DNA of 64,000 nt, from positions 65,676,256 through 65,740,255 of the forward strand of contig NC_054539.1 in the NCBI RefSeq assembly GCF_017654505.1, written 5' to 3'. Both the position numbers and the translations under genes were made by a program. Origin of the DNA: Polyodon spathula (Eukaryota; Chordata; Actinopteri; Acipenseriformes; Polyodontidae). Each line of letters begins with the position of its first letter. Positions within the stretch are counted from its first letter, which is position 1. Below the pieces are notes generated by a model that saw nothing but the letters and a program-made list of their open reading frames with translations, ran no database searches and had not been told where the DNA came from. Below, one piece after another: positions 55,257-64,000 of the stretch.

Positions 55257-55353
55257 AGGCCCCTGTATTTATACTACTATTTATATTACTGGAAAGTTCT
55301 AGAAGTTACTCCAAGTTTACGCAGCACTGAATCTATCTGGAATGTTCTGGAAA
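55257..55353 (-). promoter_or_regulatory. Heat-shock-type promoter: two HSEs and tandem TATA boxes
   Basis: 55339-55353 reads G-GAA-TG-TTC-TG-GAA and 55291-55305 reads G-GAA-AG-TTC-TA-GAA-G. Both are perfect three-pentamer HSF sites. TATAAATA boxes on the minus strand lie at about 55277-55285 and 55265-55273, just downstream. The spacing (HSE, ~20 bases, TATA, ~45 bases to the first ATG at 55220) is what an HSF-driven promoter would need. Binding by HSF is inferred from the motif only. Confidence 0.65.
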
Positions 55354-55497
55354 ATAGGTACATTTCAAAATATCACTGTCCTGGTCACAAAAGCAAAGTT
55401 TGTGGGGAATAATAGCCATTTTCTATACTTTTGAGGCATAAGCAATTAGGAAATAACACTTACTACCCAGGAACCAAAAAAACAAAAAATTGTTACA

Positions 55498-58093
55498 TGA
55501 TGTTATCTTTGTTTTAGCTTGAGAATCAACCTGCCTGCAAAGCTATTTTTGTTTTTACTGGTTATGTGGGATAACCAGTAAAATACCCTCAAAATACTCA
55601 TGTCATGCTCCAAGCTCCTGTAACTACAACATACTTGTAAATGAATTAATTTGCAAATAACAAAGTAATCACAGAATACAGGATTTTTGATGGAAGCTGT
55701 TAGAAAGGAGGTTATTAGGCCCACTCTCTCTGCTGAGAGGTACAGGAGCGAGATAAAATAAAATAAAAAAAATCATACTGATAAAGAATAATAAAATCAG
55801 GAATGCTGTTTGGTATATCTGTAAGCATGTGTGGAACAGATGACATTTATTCATAATCAGTGATTGTACTCCTGCCAGCAAAATGGCATTTGCTGTGTAG
55901 CTATAGCTATACTAGCACAAATTGGCATTACATGTTGCAATGAATCCTTGAAGGACCATCATTGGAATTGAAAAAGGAGACATCACACTTAGAGAGGGAC
56001 AATTGAAAAGTATGATATGCACACTTCTATAGTAAAGGTGTAAGCCTCACAGTTATCAATGGCAAGGGTTCAGGGCATTCTTAACAAGGCTTGTATTTCA
56101 GGCTAGTTGACAATGCTTTTGACCTCATGTGCTCTAAATTCTTACACTGCAGCCCTAATTTCACTTTGAGTCTTGGAAGAAATTTCACAAGAATGAAGTG
56201 AGAGGCATCATATAGTAGCGAGTGTGGGATTACATGGCTGTGGCATGAAGTGAATGGATAAGCTTCGTTTTTCACATTTTCTGACACTTCTACTTGAAAT
56301 ATTTGGTGTCTTGTTCAGTTCTCTGGAGTAATATTTTTGTATTACACAATAGAGGCGTTCGTGTAACACAGTTACAGTGCAATATAATGTTTGTAATGTT
56401 TATGTATTCTAAAAAGAAGCACAGTTGCTTTTTTCAATACATTTTGACTAAATTCACACAAGACTCCTGAAAGACAACCCCCCCAGCATGGTGACAGGGT
56501 TTCTATGGAAATTAACATGCATGCTGAAAGTGTTATACGTATCTTCAAACAAATGAACAAATAAATAAGAACCTGGCTTACTGCTGGCCCAACAACAAAC
56601 AATTCCTCTATTTTTGATGGAAAGGCAGTTTCAGTCTGACAGTCACAGCTTGTTGCACAAAGAGAAGGCAATATTATACCAAGCCAATAACGACTGAAGC
56701 CTACATTTTGAGAAAGAGCTTGTTAGCTTTGGAGCTGAGATTACCTCAAGCACACTCATATTTATGACAAGTAAACATACTTGAGAGCACTGCCAGATAA
56801 GTTTTGACATTTTAATGTCTCACGTGGCTCCTAAATAAGTATACATGTATTGCTTTTGCTTAAATACCTTTTAACCATGTTATGGCCCTTGTTTTATAGA
56901 TGTTCTGTAATTTTCAGCCTCCCTGAGCTTATTTTAAGGTTGGCATGTTTCCAGGTTCACATGAAAACACACATCACTTTGTGCAGAGGGTGGAAAAATT
57001 ATTAATTTGTTCATTTATCATTACTGTATGTAAAAAAAAGTATCTGCTATGCTTCAAAATAATGAACACATAATGAACCTGTGCATGAAGTTACAATCAG
57101 TAAGGCAAATACAATACATTAGATTAAAAAAAGTAGTTTGTTTTCTTTTGCTATGCCCATGTTTATGCATAGTATGTGTGTTATATCTTTTGTTTATACT
57201 ATTTGCTGTTGAAACTCCTTGCCAACTATACTGTACCCCTCGAACAAAAACCAGTACACCCGATAGTAATCCTATTTAAACTGCATTAATAGCATTATTA
57301 AGACAGCTTGCTTGCAGTCTTTGTTTCAGGTTGTAATAGCAATTAGGCATTACCTGATAGAGATATGATATTGTATTGTATTGTAATTTGCATTTATTTA
57401 TTTATTTATTTGGAAGTTATCAGTGAAATACAGCAGCATTGTAGTCTAATAATAATAATAGAGAGAAAATTCTGCAAGCTTCTCCATTTGATGACGAGCA
57501 AGGTTAACAGTATGCCAGGAAAGAATGTGTGAAGCAGTTTACAATTTGTGTCACATATTAGTACTGTTTTAGCATCTGTTCCTCTTTTTGACTGAAGGCT
57601 ATCTTTTTGATATAAAGGTTAAGCCTCAATTCCACCTGGAATTCACCACTTTTGTTTGCTTAACACTTATCAATTTGGCATTTTAAGCCTTGCTAAAAAT
57701 GCTGCTTTTCCTTTAGAGAGATTAAAAATCAAATTCATTTAACTAACATCGACAAGCCTACCTCATGAGATCATCATCAAGATCTTTTATAGTGGGTGGA
57801 TTTGCAGATTATTTTGCATTGCCTGGTGCTGGAGGCTAGGCTACTGGAGTGAAACAAGTGTTTTCTAGTTGTTTTTCACCCTTTGCCTCTGAAAACTTTA
57901 ATTCAGATGCTTTTAGATCAGTTGGCGGTGGGCAACCCTCATGCCCTTGCATCAGTGACTGACAGATGTTTTTTACGGTACAACACATCAGACGGTGTGA
58001 GGGACATGCTCCAGGCAAACAGAGACATTTCTCCGGAATTTATATAGTGAATGATATCACTTATTTTAAGATTTAAAATTTAAAATTTAAAAT
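55498..58093. other. No gene recognised
   Basis: AT-rich sequence with frames of at most 99 codons and no recognised repeat. A short tandem TTTAAAAT unit at 58072-58093 precedes the LTR. Confidence 0.55.
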
Positions 58094-58539
58094 TGACCCA
58101 GACACAGGATTTAAAGTGTTTAATAGCACCTTTGTGATGTTTTATTAATTACAGAAATCCAAACCAACTGAACAAAAACAAAACTAACACCAAGCTCCTT
58201 CGGAGCACTGACTAAACATTCGTCAGGAACCTACTCTAACGAAACCAGACAGTTAAGCTGTTTACCAGCTGAAACAAAAGCAATATTATTTTTCTAAAAT
58301 TGAACACAAAAAAACTTTCATACAGCATCTTTTCATAATGGTTGAAAACACCATCAACTGGGCCTTCGACACAGCATCCTTGAGCAGACTGACTGCTCTC
58401 CTTAAATACCTTGCACCTGGCTCTAATTTACAGTGCTAGCCAGGTGCAGGTGATAATTAACACAAACAATAATTAACAGAACAATTAACACATGTTTTTT
58501 TTAGGCAGGGAGGAATTTAACCCTTTCCCTGATCACACA
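58094..58539 (-). mobile_element. 3' LTR of a decayed LTR retroelement
   Basis: Minus-strand LTR running from TGTGTGATCAGGG (right edge, 58539) to CCTGTGTCTGGGTCA (left edge, 58094), so TG...CA ended. Minus-strand TATA-like GGTATTTAAG at about 58401-58410 and AATAAA at about 58141-58146. Directly to its right is the inverse of a polypurine tract (GGGGGAGGA), as expected upstream of a 3' LTR, so this one is not a solo LTR. Confidence 0.75.
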
Positions 58540-58897
58540 TCCTCCCCCATGTCTTTTTAAGAGACCGGCCATTTAACAGCCACCTCCCTCCACCCTTAAA
58601 AGACCACCCACCCTCAAGTCCCATCTTTTTGATCCTCACCCTTCTCCACGGGCGAACCTAAGGGTGGGTTGGTCCTTCTGGCACTTCCAGGGAGGTACCA
58701 AGGACCAACGATGAGGGACCCCACCGTGGTGACAGGGTTGACTGGCGTGCCAACCGGCGACCTGGTGGGTGGTGCAGCAGACAGAGGTCAGAGGCTGAGC
58801 ACCGGTGTAGCGACCTCTGAACTGACAGTGGGAGCACAGCAACAGGTGCAGGTGATAATTAACATAAACAATAATTAACAAAACAATTAACACATAT
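58540..58897 (-). mobile_element. Internal 3' stub plus a U3 piece of the other LTR
   Basis: 58540-58548 is the polypurine tract (inverse of TCCTCCCCC). 58549-58840 is internal 3' sequence of higher GC content without a recognised protein. 58843-58897 repeats 58441-58495 with a few changes (CAGGTGCAGGTGATAATTAA, then ACAATTAACACAT), so it is U3 from the second LTR. Most of the element, all gag/pol included, is gone by deletion. Its right edge is the Tc1 at 58898. Confidence 0.65.
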
Positions 58898-60507
58898 CAC
58901 CCCCTTGCAAAGTTTTCACATTTTGTTGGCACCTGAGCGTACTCCACAACGCTTTCAAATTAGACCTTACATGTAGAATCTACACAAACTACTCCACGTT
59001 GATAAAGTTGAAAAATGCATATAAAATATAAATAAGTAAGATTTACAGAGAAAAACAGATTAATCTCAGTTGTATAAGTATTCAACCCCTTTGCTACTGC
59101 AGTCCTAAATCAGCTCAGGTGGAAATGATTTGTTTGAAAGGTCACAAAATTAGTGAAATGGTTTGGGCCTGTGTGTACTTAAAGTGGTTTAACTTGTAGA
59201 TAATTTCCCTCAGGTATATAAAGACTTTCAAGCTACAACTCACATAGTGATCCAACAAAGCAGCCTTGAAGACCAAGGAGTTTTTCAAAGAAGTCAGGGA
59301 TAAAGTGATAGAGATGCACAGAGCAGGAGAAGGGTACAAGAAAATTTCAAAGGCTCTGATTATTCCGCTAAGCACATTGAAGTCCATTATTAAGAAGTGG
59401 AAGATGCATCATACCACCCAGATACTACCCAGATCAGAGCGCTCTCCCAAACTGAGCAGCTGGGCAAGCAGAAAACTGTTTTGTATGTCACTCTGAAGTC
59501 AACAATGACCTTAAGAGATCTGCAAAGCTCTGTGTCTGAGATGGGAGTCAGTGTTCACATATCAACAATAAGCCGGTCCCTACACAAAGCTGGCCTGTAT
59601 GGATGGGTGGCAAGAAAGAAGCCATTACTCAAAAATCCTCATCTTAAAACATGTATGGAGTTTGCGAAAAAGGATGAAGATGATACTGCAGACATGTGGA
59701 AAAAGATGTTTTGGTCAAACAAGACAAAAATTGAACTTTTCTGTCTAAATTACAAGTGTTACATCTGTTGCAAGCCCAACCCTGCATATCACCCAGTCAA
59801 CACCGTCCCAACTGTCAAGTATGGTGGCGGCAGCGGCATCATGTGATGGGGATGCTTCTCTTCACAAGTGACTGGGAAGTTTGTCAGGATAGAGGGGAGA
59901 ATGGATGGTGCAAAGTACAGGCGAATCCTTGAGGAAAACCTGTTTGAGTCAGCCAAGACTCTGAAACTAGGGAGGAAATTCACATTTCAGCAGGATAATG
60001 ATCCGAGGCACAAAGCCAAAGCCACACTGGGGTGGTTGAACAAGAAGATAATTAATGTCCTTGAGTGGCCCAGTCAAAGTCCTGACTTGAATCCAGTCAA
60101 AAATTTATGGTGAAACTTGAAGATTGCAGTCCATCGACAATCCCAAACAAACTTATCAGAACTTGGAGCAATTTTCCTGTGAAGAATGGGCAAAAATTTC
60201 ACCATCCTACTGTGCAAAGCTAGTAGAGACCTATCCAAAAAGACTTAGCGGTAATTGCTGCAAAATGTGCTTCTACCAAGTACTGACTTAAGGGGCTGAA
60301 TACTTAGTAGTGCAACCAGTAAATTTCATTTTGTACATTTCTTTGCAAGTTTTGTTGACATTTAACCTCCTCCTCATATAACCGTATTTATTTTAACCAC
60401 TACAGCTTTGAATAAAAAAAACTTAGTTTGAAAAACTACACACATTATTTGTAGTTCAACAAAATGTGACATTATTGGTAGGGGGTGAATACTTCTGCAA
60501 ACCACTG
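58898..60507 (+). mobile_element. Tc1-like transposon (second subfamily)
   Basis: The right terminus GGGGTGAATACTTCTGCAAA, CCACTGTA ends at 60507. The left end begins inside the inverse repeat (CACCCCCTTGCAAAG), so the first ~20 bases are lost. The transposase pseudogene is on the plus strand. Its termini (CAGTGGTTTGCAGAAGTATT inverted) differ from the CAGTGCCTATAG copies. Confidence 0.88.
59266..60290 (+). pseudogene. Tc1 transposase with lost catalytic residues
   Basis: 59266-59496 gives the HTH part (EVRDKVIEMHRAGEGYKKIS, STLKSIIKKWKMHHT). After a shift, 59397-59846 gives LHKAGLYGWVARKKPLLK and MFWSNKTKIELF. After another shift, 59868-60113 gives [38 protein letters not shown] and [15 protein letters not shown]. 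The first catalytic Asp is Asn (WSNKT for WSDET) and the final Glu is Lys (NPVKNLW for NPIENLW). The second Asp remains. A GTGATGG stop replaces the LWGCFS Leu codon near 59845. Clearly dead. Confidence 0.88.
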
Positions 60508-60515
60508 TATGTAGA

Positions 60516-60980
60516 CAGTGCCTATAGGAAGTCTACATCCCCTTTCAAAAGTTTCACCTTTTGTGCCTTATAGTCTGGAATTAAAATGCATTTAAATATT
60601 TTTTATCTACACATCCTACCCCACAACTTCCAAGTGAAAAAAAAAATTCTAGAAATTTGTAGAAAATTAATTAAAAATAAAAACTGAAATAGCTTGGTTG
60701 GATTAGTGTCCAACCCCCTTGTAATAGCAATCCTAAATTAGCTCAGGTGTAACCAGTCGCCTTCAAAATCACACACCAAGTTAAGTGACCTCCACCAGTG
60801 TTAAATTGTAGTGATTCAAATGATTTCAGGATAAATTCAGCAGTTCCTGTAGGTTCCCTCTGCTGGGTAGTGCATTTTAAAGCAAAGACTCAACCATGAG
60901 CACCAAGGCGCTTTCAAAAGAACTCCAGGACAAAGTTGTTGAAAGGTACAGATCAGGGGATGGGTATAAAAAATATCAAA

Positions 60981-60988
<8 letters not shown>
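60516..60988 (+). mobile_element. Tc1-like transposon, 3'-truncated at a (TA)n run
   Basis: CAGTGCCTATAGGAAGTCTA at 60516 starts the inverted repeat only 8 bases after the previous Tc1. The leader shares AATTTGTAGAAAATTAATTA with the inverse of the copy at 5362. The transposase start (ATG at 60896, MSTKALSKELQDKVVERYRS, GDGYKK) is cut at 60988 by the microsatellite, so only ~30 codons of HTH remain. Confidence 0.88.

Positions 60989-61041
<53 letters not shown>
60989..61041. repeat. (TA)n microsatellite
   Basis: About 26 TA units following a short GT run, at the broken end of the Tc1 copy. Confidence 0.97.
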
Positions 61042-61045
<4 letters not shown>

Positions 61046-61221
61046 CTTTTCAGTATATACGATTTGATGTTGGATATAGAGAACACTCACAAGAACTCAG
61101 GTCAGACAAAATTATATCACGAAGAATAATCTTTGTGAGTGTTCTACGTTCTATACTCAGTTTAATGAAGACTTCTTATTAGTTTTCTGTGATGCAAGAT
61201 ATAGTATACTTCTATCTATAG

Positions 61222-61267
<46 letters not shown>

Positions 61268-61632
61268 AAAAAGAACACTCTCATAAGAGTTTGAAAGCCA
61301 GTTAGGTAATTTTGTACATTGTATTGTATATTGCTTTTAAATGTATCAAGTATTTTTTGCAGATGTGACAAATCAGGTTATAAGTAATGGTAACAGTATA
61401 TATTATGTTATATTCTATATTTATTGAGGATGTTCGTTAAGTTTTCCTGAAGAAATTTCCTATCTTTACATACTAAATATGTGACAGTTTGTTCTAGTCT
61501 TGAAGTTTAAACAATTGTCTTTGTGACCTAGCAGTTCTGCTAAATGTAAGTTCCTTTAATTGTTGATGAATATGTGAGTCAACTTCTCATATTTTAAGTT
61601 TGTCAAGATTTTACCAGATGTTATAACAATAT
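61042..61632. other. No gene; short inverted repeat and (TA)n
   Basis: AGAACACTCACAA at 61080-61092 is inverted at 61133-61145, and a variant (AGAACACTCTCATAAG) lies near 61271. (TA)n at 61222-61264. Confidence 0.6.
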
Positions 61633-62171
61633 TGTAGCGTTTCACTGACAGCCAGAAAACAGGAGAGACAGACATGTTGGTTTCTCATTCCAAAAGCTTT
61701 ATTCAGCACTTAGTCACTCACACAGATCCCTGTCAGCTGCTCCAGAACCATGGCAAACCACAACACAACAACCATAACAGGGGGTCGCAGTGCCTTTTAT
61801 AACCCCAGCCCCCCGCTACTCTATTCAAAACGTACACATCCCATTGGTCCTCAGCCGTACACTTCGGGCCAATGGGAACACACAGGACACATAAACACAC
61901 AATGACTTAGAACGGGGGCAATCATAGGGGAGACACAGACCACGCATTACACTACTGATACAGCTGGAAGGGCCAATTACGTGGGAGACAAAGAACATGC
62001 CCCTGCGCACAGGCTAGGGTCACATAGCAACAGGAGACAGAGTTAAACAACGGTGGGAAATACAGAGGTGGAAGGGAACACAGTTACAAACAATGGGAAC
62101 GACATAAGGCACACCCACCACGTAAACATGCTTATACAGAAGTACAGTACACAAATGCACAGATCGTTACA
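61633..62171 (-). mobile_element. Solo LTR with 4-bp duplication
   Basis: ATAT at 61629-61632 and 62172-62175 brackets TGTAGCGTTTCAC...CAGATCGTTACA. Minus-strand TATAAAA at 61795-61801 and AATAAA at 61698-61703, about 95 bases apart. A different family from A and B. The AT-rich duplication makes the length (4 vs 5) slightly uncertain. Confidence 0.82.
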
Positions 62172-62175
62172 ATAT

Positions 62176-63428
62176 TCTTAACTTTGCTAATTTCCCCGTT
62201 TGTATCTCCCAATAAAATTCCCCATTGCATGTTTTAGTTTAACACACATTTTCCACCAGATGGTGTTGGTATTCTTTGTTTGGAAGTATTTTTAATAGAC
62301 TATAGATTCTCTTTTGATGTTGCTTTCTTTTGATGTCCAGCGAAGATAGCCAGTTTAATCATCATCAGTAGAATATTGATGGTCCACTAATTACCTTTGC
62401 AGAGCCTACAAGTCAGGAATGACCATCTGTTCTGATAACAGTCAGAGTATTTGCTGTAAATGTGTGACGTCTGGCTTTGTTTGAAGCTTTGAAGTAGAAC
62501 CTTTGCTCCCTCACACAAGAGTCTGCAAACAATTTGTTTCTGGCCTGGTAGCCAAGATTTAACAATTCACATTGTGGTTAGAGAATAACATACATTCTAA
62601 CGTTATATAACTATTAAGAAGATCCTTTATACTTAAAGTTATTATAAATTGTTTTTCTTTACACCATCATGGCCAGGAGTGCCGTCTATAATACATTTAA
62701 ATCGGGTCTTTCTGGTTAAGTAAAAGAATGACGAATCAAGGATCTTGGGCACGTCGGTATCCACATCCTTTATGCATGCGTGGTATGTCGGGACTCTCAG
62801 GTTTGCAGCTGTCTGCATCCCTACAACACATGTCTGTCTGTCTGACATCGGCAGCCCCAATGCTGATTATTATTTGAGTTTTCTTTAAATCATGCAAGTA
62901 ATAGTTGCACTGTGAGAAGTGCAAGCTTCAGAATGGTGGTGGGCTCAAATTCTGTGTTGTACAGTAGTTCCCTCTATGGTGAAGTGGTAAAAATGTTCTT
63001 TCAGACAGAAAACACTTTCTGGTTGAGGCTTTTAGCATTTGTTTCTTATTGTTAAAGAAGTGTCAAAACTTTAATAAATGATGAATTAAATGTGTTAAGC
63101 CTTATTCTTTTGTCCTGGACACAAACAGTAAAATTGTTAAACTGTCTTGGTTTTGCTATTGTATTCACATTTTTTATAAGTACAAAATTGTAGCGTGTGT
63201 TCAGCAAGTTAACAGCAGAGCAATGTATCATTCAAAAATAAAATAAACAATCTTATGGATTACTTGTTTAAAAATTCTGATTATGTGTTTAATAATTCAT
63301 ATTCCATTTAACTTCCTGGACCATGTCGATTTTTTTTAAAAATGTTATCTCGGTAGTGCCACCAGTCAAGTTAGCCTTTTAAGTTAATCCCTATTGTGTT
63401 TTGATTAACACAGCCATTTTTATAACTG

Positions 63429-63431
<3 letters not shown>
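62176..63431. other. No gene recognised
   Basis: Frames are under 75 codons. No repeat border was seen. Confidence 0.55.

Positions 63432-63488
<57 letters not shown>
63432..63488. repeat. (TA)n microsatellite
   Basis: About 28 TA units next to the left end of a Tc1 copy. Confidence 0.97.
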
Positions 63489-63491
<3 letters not shown>

Positions 63492-63809
63492 TGTAAAAAA
63501 ACATTAGGAACACCTTCCTAATATTGAGTTGCACCCCCTTTTGCCCTCAGAACAGCCTCAATTCGTCAGGGCATGGATTCTACAAGGTATCGAAAGCGTT
63601 CCACAGGGATGCTGGCCCATGTTGACTCCAATGCTTCCCATTTGTGTCAAGTTGGCAGGTAGTGGATCTCTACTCCAAATAGCTCATTCCATCTGATCCC
63701 ACAGATGCTCAATTGGATTGAGATCTGGTAACTGGGCAGGCCACTGCAGTAAGCTGAATTCACTGTTATGTTCGTGGAACCATTCCTGGACAATCCTAGC
63801 CTTGTGTTG

Positions 63810-63815
<6 letters not shown>
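63489..63815 (-). mobile_element. Tc1-like transposon, 3' end only (third subfamily)
   Basis: The left end GAGTGTAAAAAAACATTAGG, AACACCTTCC is the 3' terminus. Minus-strand coding gives ARIVQEWFHEHNSEF and WPAQLPDLNPIEHLWDQME (about 63808-63690), the last third of a Tc1 transposase with the final catalytic Glu kept. The first two Asp residues lie beyond the break at 63815, where a (TA)n(CA)n run starts. Confidence 0.83.
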
Positions 63816-63859
<44 letters not shown>

Positions 63860-63871
63860 CACACACACACA
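63816..63871. repeat. (TA)n(CA)n compound microsatellite
   Basis: TA units to about 63855 and CA units to 63871, between two Tc1 ends. Confidence 0.96.
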
Positions 63872-64000
63872 CAGTTTTAGTTAAAAGTTTACATACCCCA
63901 ATGGAAATGTAACATTTCTAGAAGAAATAGATGTCTACAATTATTTAGTTCAGCAATTTTATTGCAAAACTCCAATAGTGGCAAAAATAAAATACAAGGG
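63872..64000 (+). mobile_element. Tc1-like terminal region, runs off the window
   Basis: CAGTTTTAGTTAAAAGTTTA followed by CATACCCC is a Tc1-type inverted-repeat start of a fourth subfamily. The leader continues to the window edge and no coding part is reached. Confidence 0.7.

Larger units (their letters stand above)
54440..55497 (-). mobile_element. Unassigned mobile element carrying a conserved 244-codon gene
   Basis: On the minus strand the element starts at about 55497 with TGTAACAATTTTTTG. A ~130-base leader follows that is shared with the copy at 47939, then a promoter region with heat shock elements and TATA boxes, then the gene. The shared leader stops matching at the same internal place, so this is an interspersed repeat. 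The 3' end is not defined: after the gene comes TGTATGTATGTAACATATAA, which is not an inverse of the start, so the copy may be 3'-truncated. Class unknown to me. Confidence 0.7.

Overview
The window is vertebrate nuclear DNA: AT-rich, intron- and intergenic-like, dense in (TA)n, (CA)n and poly-T runs, and packed with CR1, L1/Tx1-like, Tc1/mariner, hAT, piggyBac-like, T2/Kolobok-like and LTR elements plus a tRNA-derived SINE with a fish-type tail. That mixture fits a ray-finned fish. The solo LTRs and the CR1 tail look to me like a non-teleost such as a sturgeon or paddlefish, but that is a low-confidence guess. I found no exon of a recognisable host gene, no rRNA, no intact tRNA and no CRISPR. 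Nearly every open frame over 100 codons belongs to a transposable element.

Layout: 1-1776, two CR1 3' ends. 5362-6373, Tc1. 8000-10485, a Tc1 copy carrying two nested solo LTRs. 10681-11164, a near-palindromic TTAA element. 11494-14005, an hAT element with a BED-finger remnant. 15860-17733, an hAT transposase gene (CGBP1-like finger) cut by two solo LTRs. 18406-18741, solo LTR. 20666-21596, a MITE with telomere-like repeats and a piggyBac-like MITE. 21980-24590, degraded L1. 25127-26690, ZMYM-like hAT. 26844-27043, SINE. 28418-31690, CR1 tail and two solo LTRs. 33004-34450, ZBED5-like hAT. 35292-35460, a KIAA1586-like finger fragment. 37815-39112, a solo LTR with a nested hAT. 46902-49554, Tc1 / unassigned element / Tc1. 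54440-55497, an open 244-codon gene of an unassigned mobile family with heat-shock-type promoter boxes. 58094-61041, LTR retroelement remnant and two Tc1 copies. 61633-62171, solo LTR. 63489-64000, Tc1 pieces.

The best-preserved gene is the 244-codon frame at 54440-55174 (minus strand). It has two canonical three-pentamer heat shock elements and TATA boxes just upstream. The same element's first ~110 bases recur, nearly identical, at about 47939. The Tc1, hAT, CR1 and L1 genes are frameshifted, truncated or have lost catalytic residues. At least nine LTRs stand alone between short target duplications, so recombinational loss of LTR elements has been common. Target duplications give a clear nesting order at several loci: LTR into Tc1, LTRs into hAT, and hAT into LTR.
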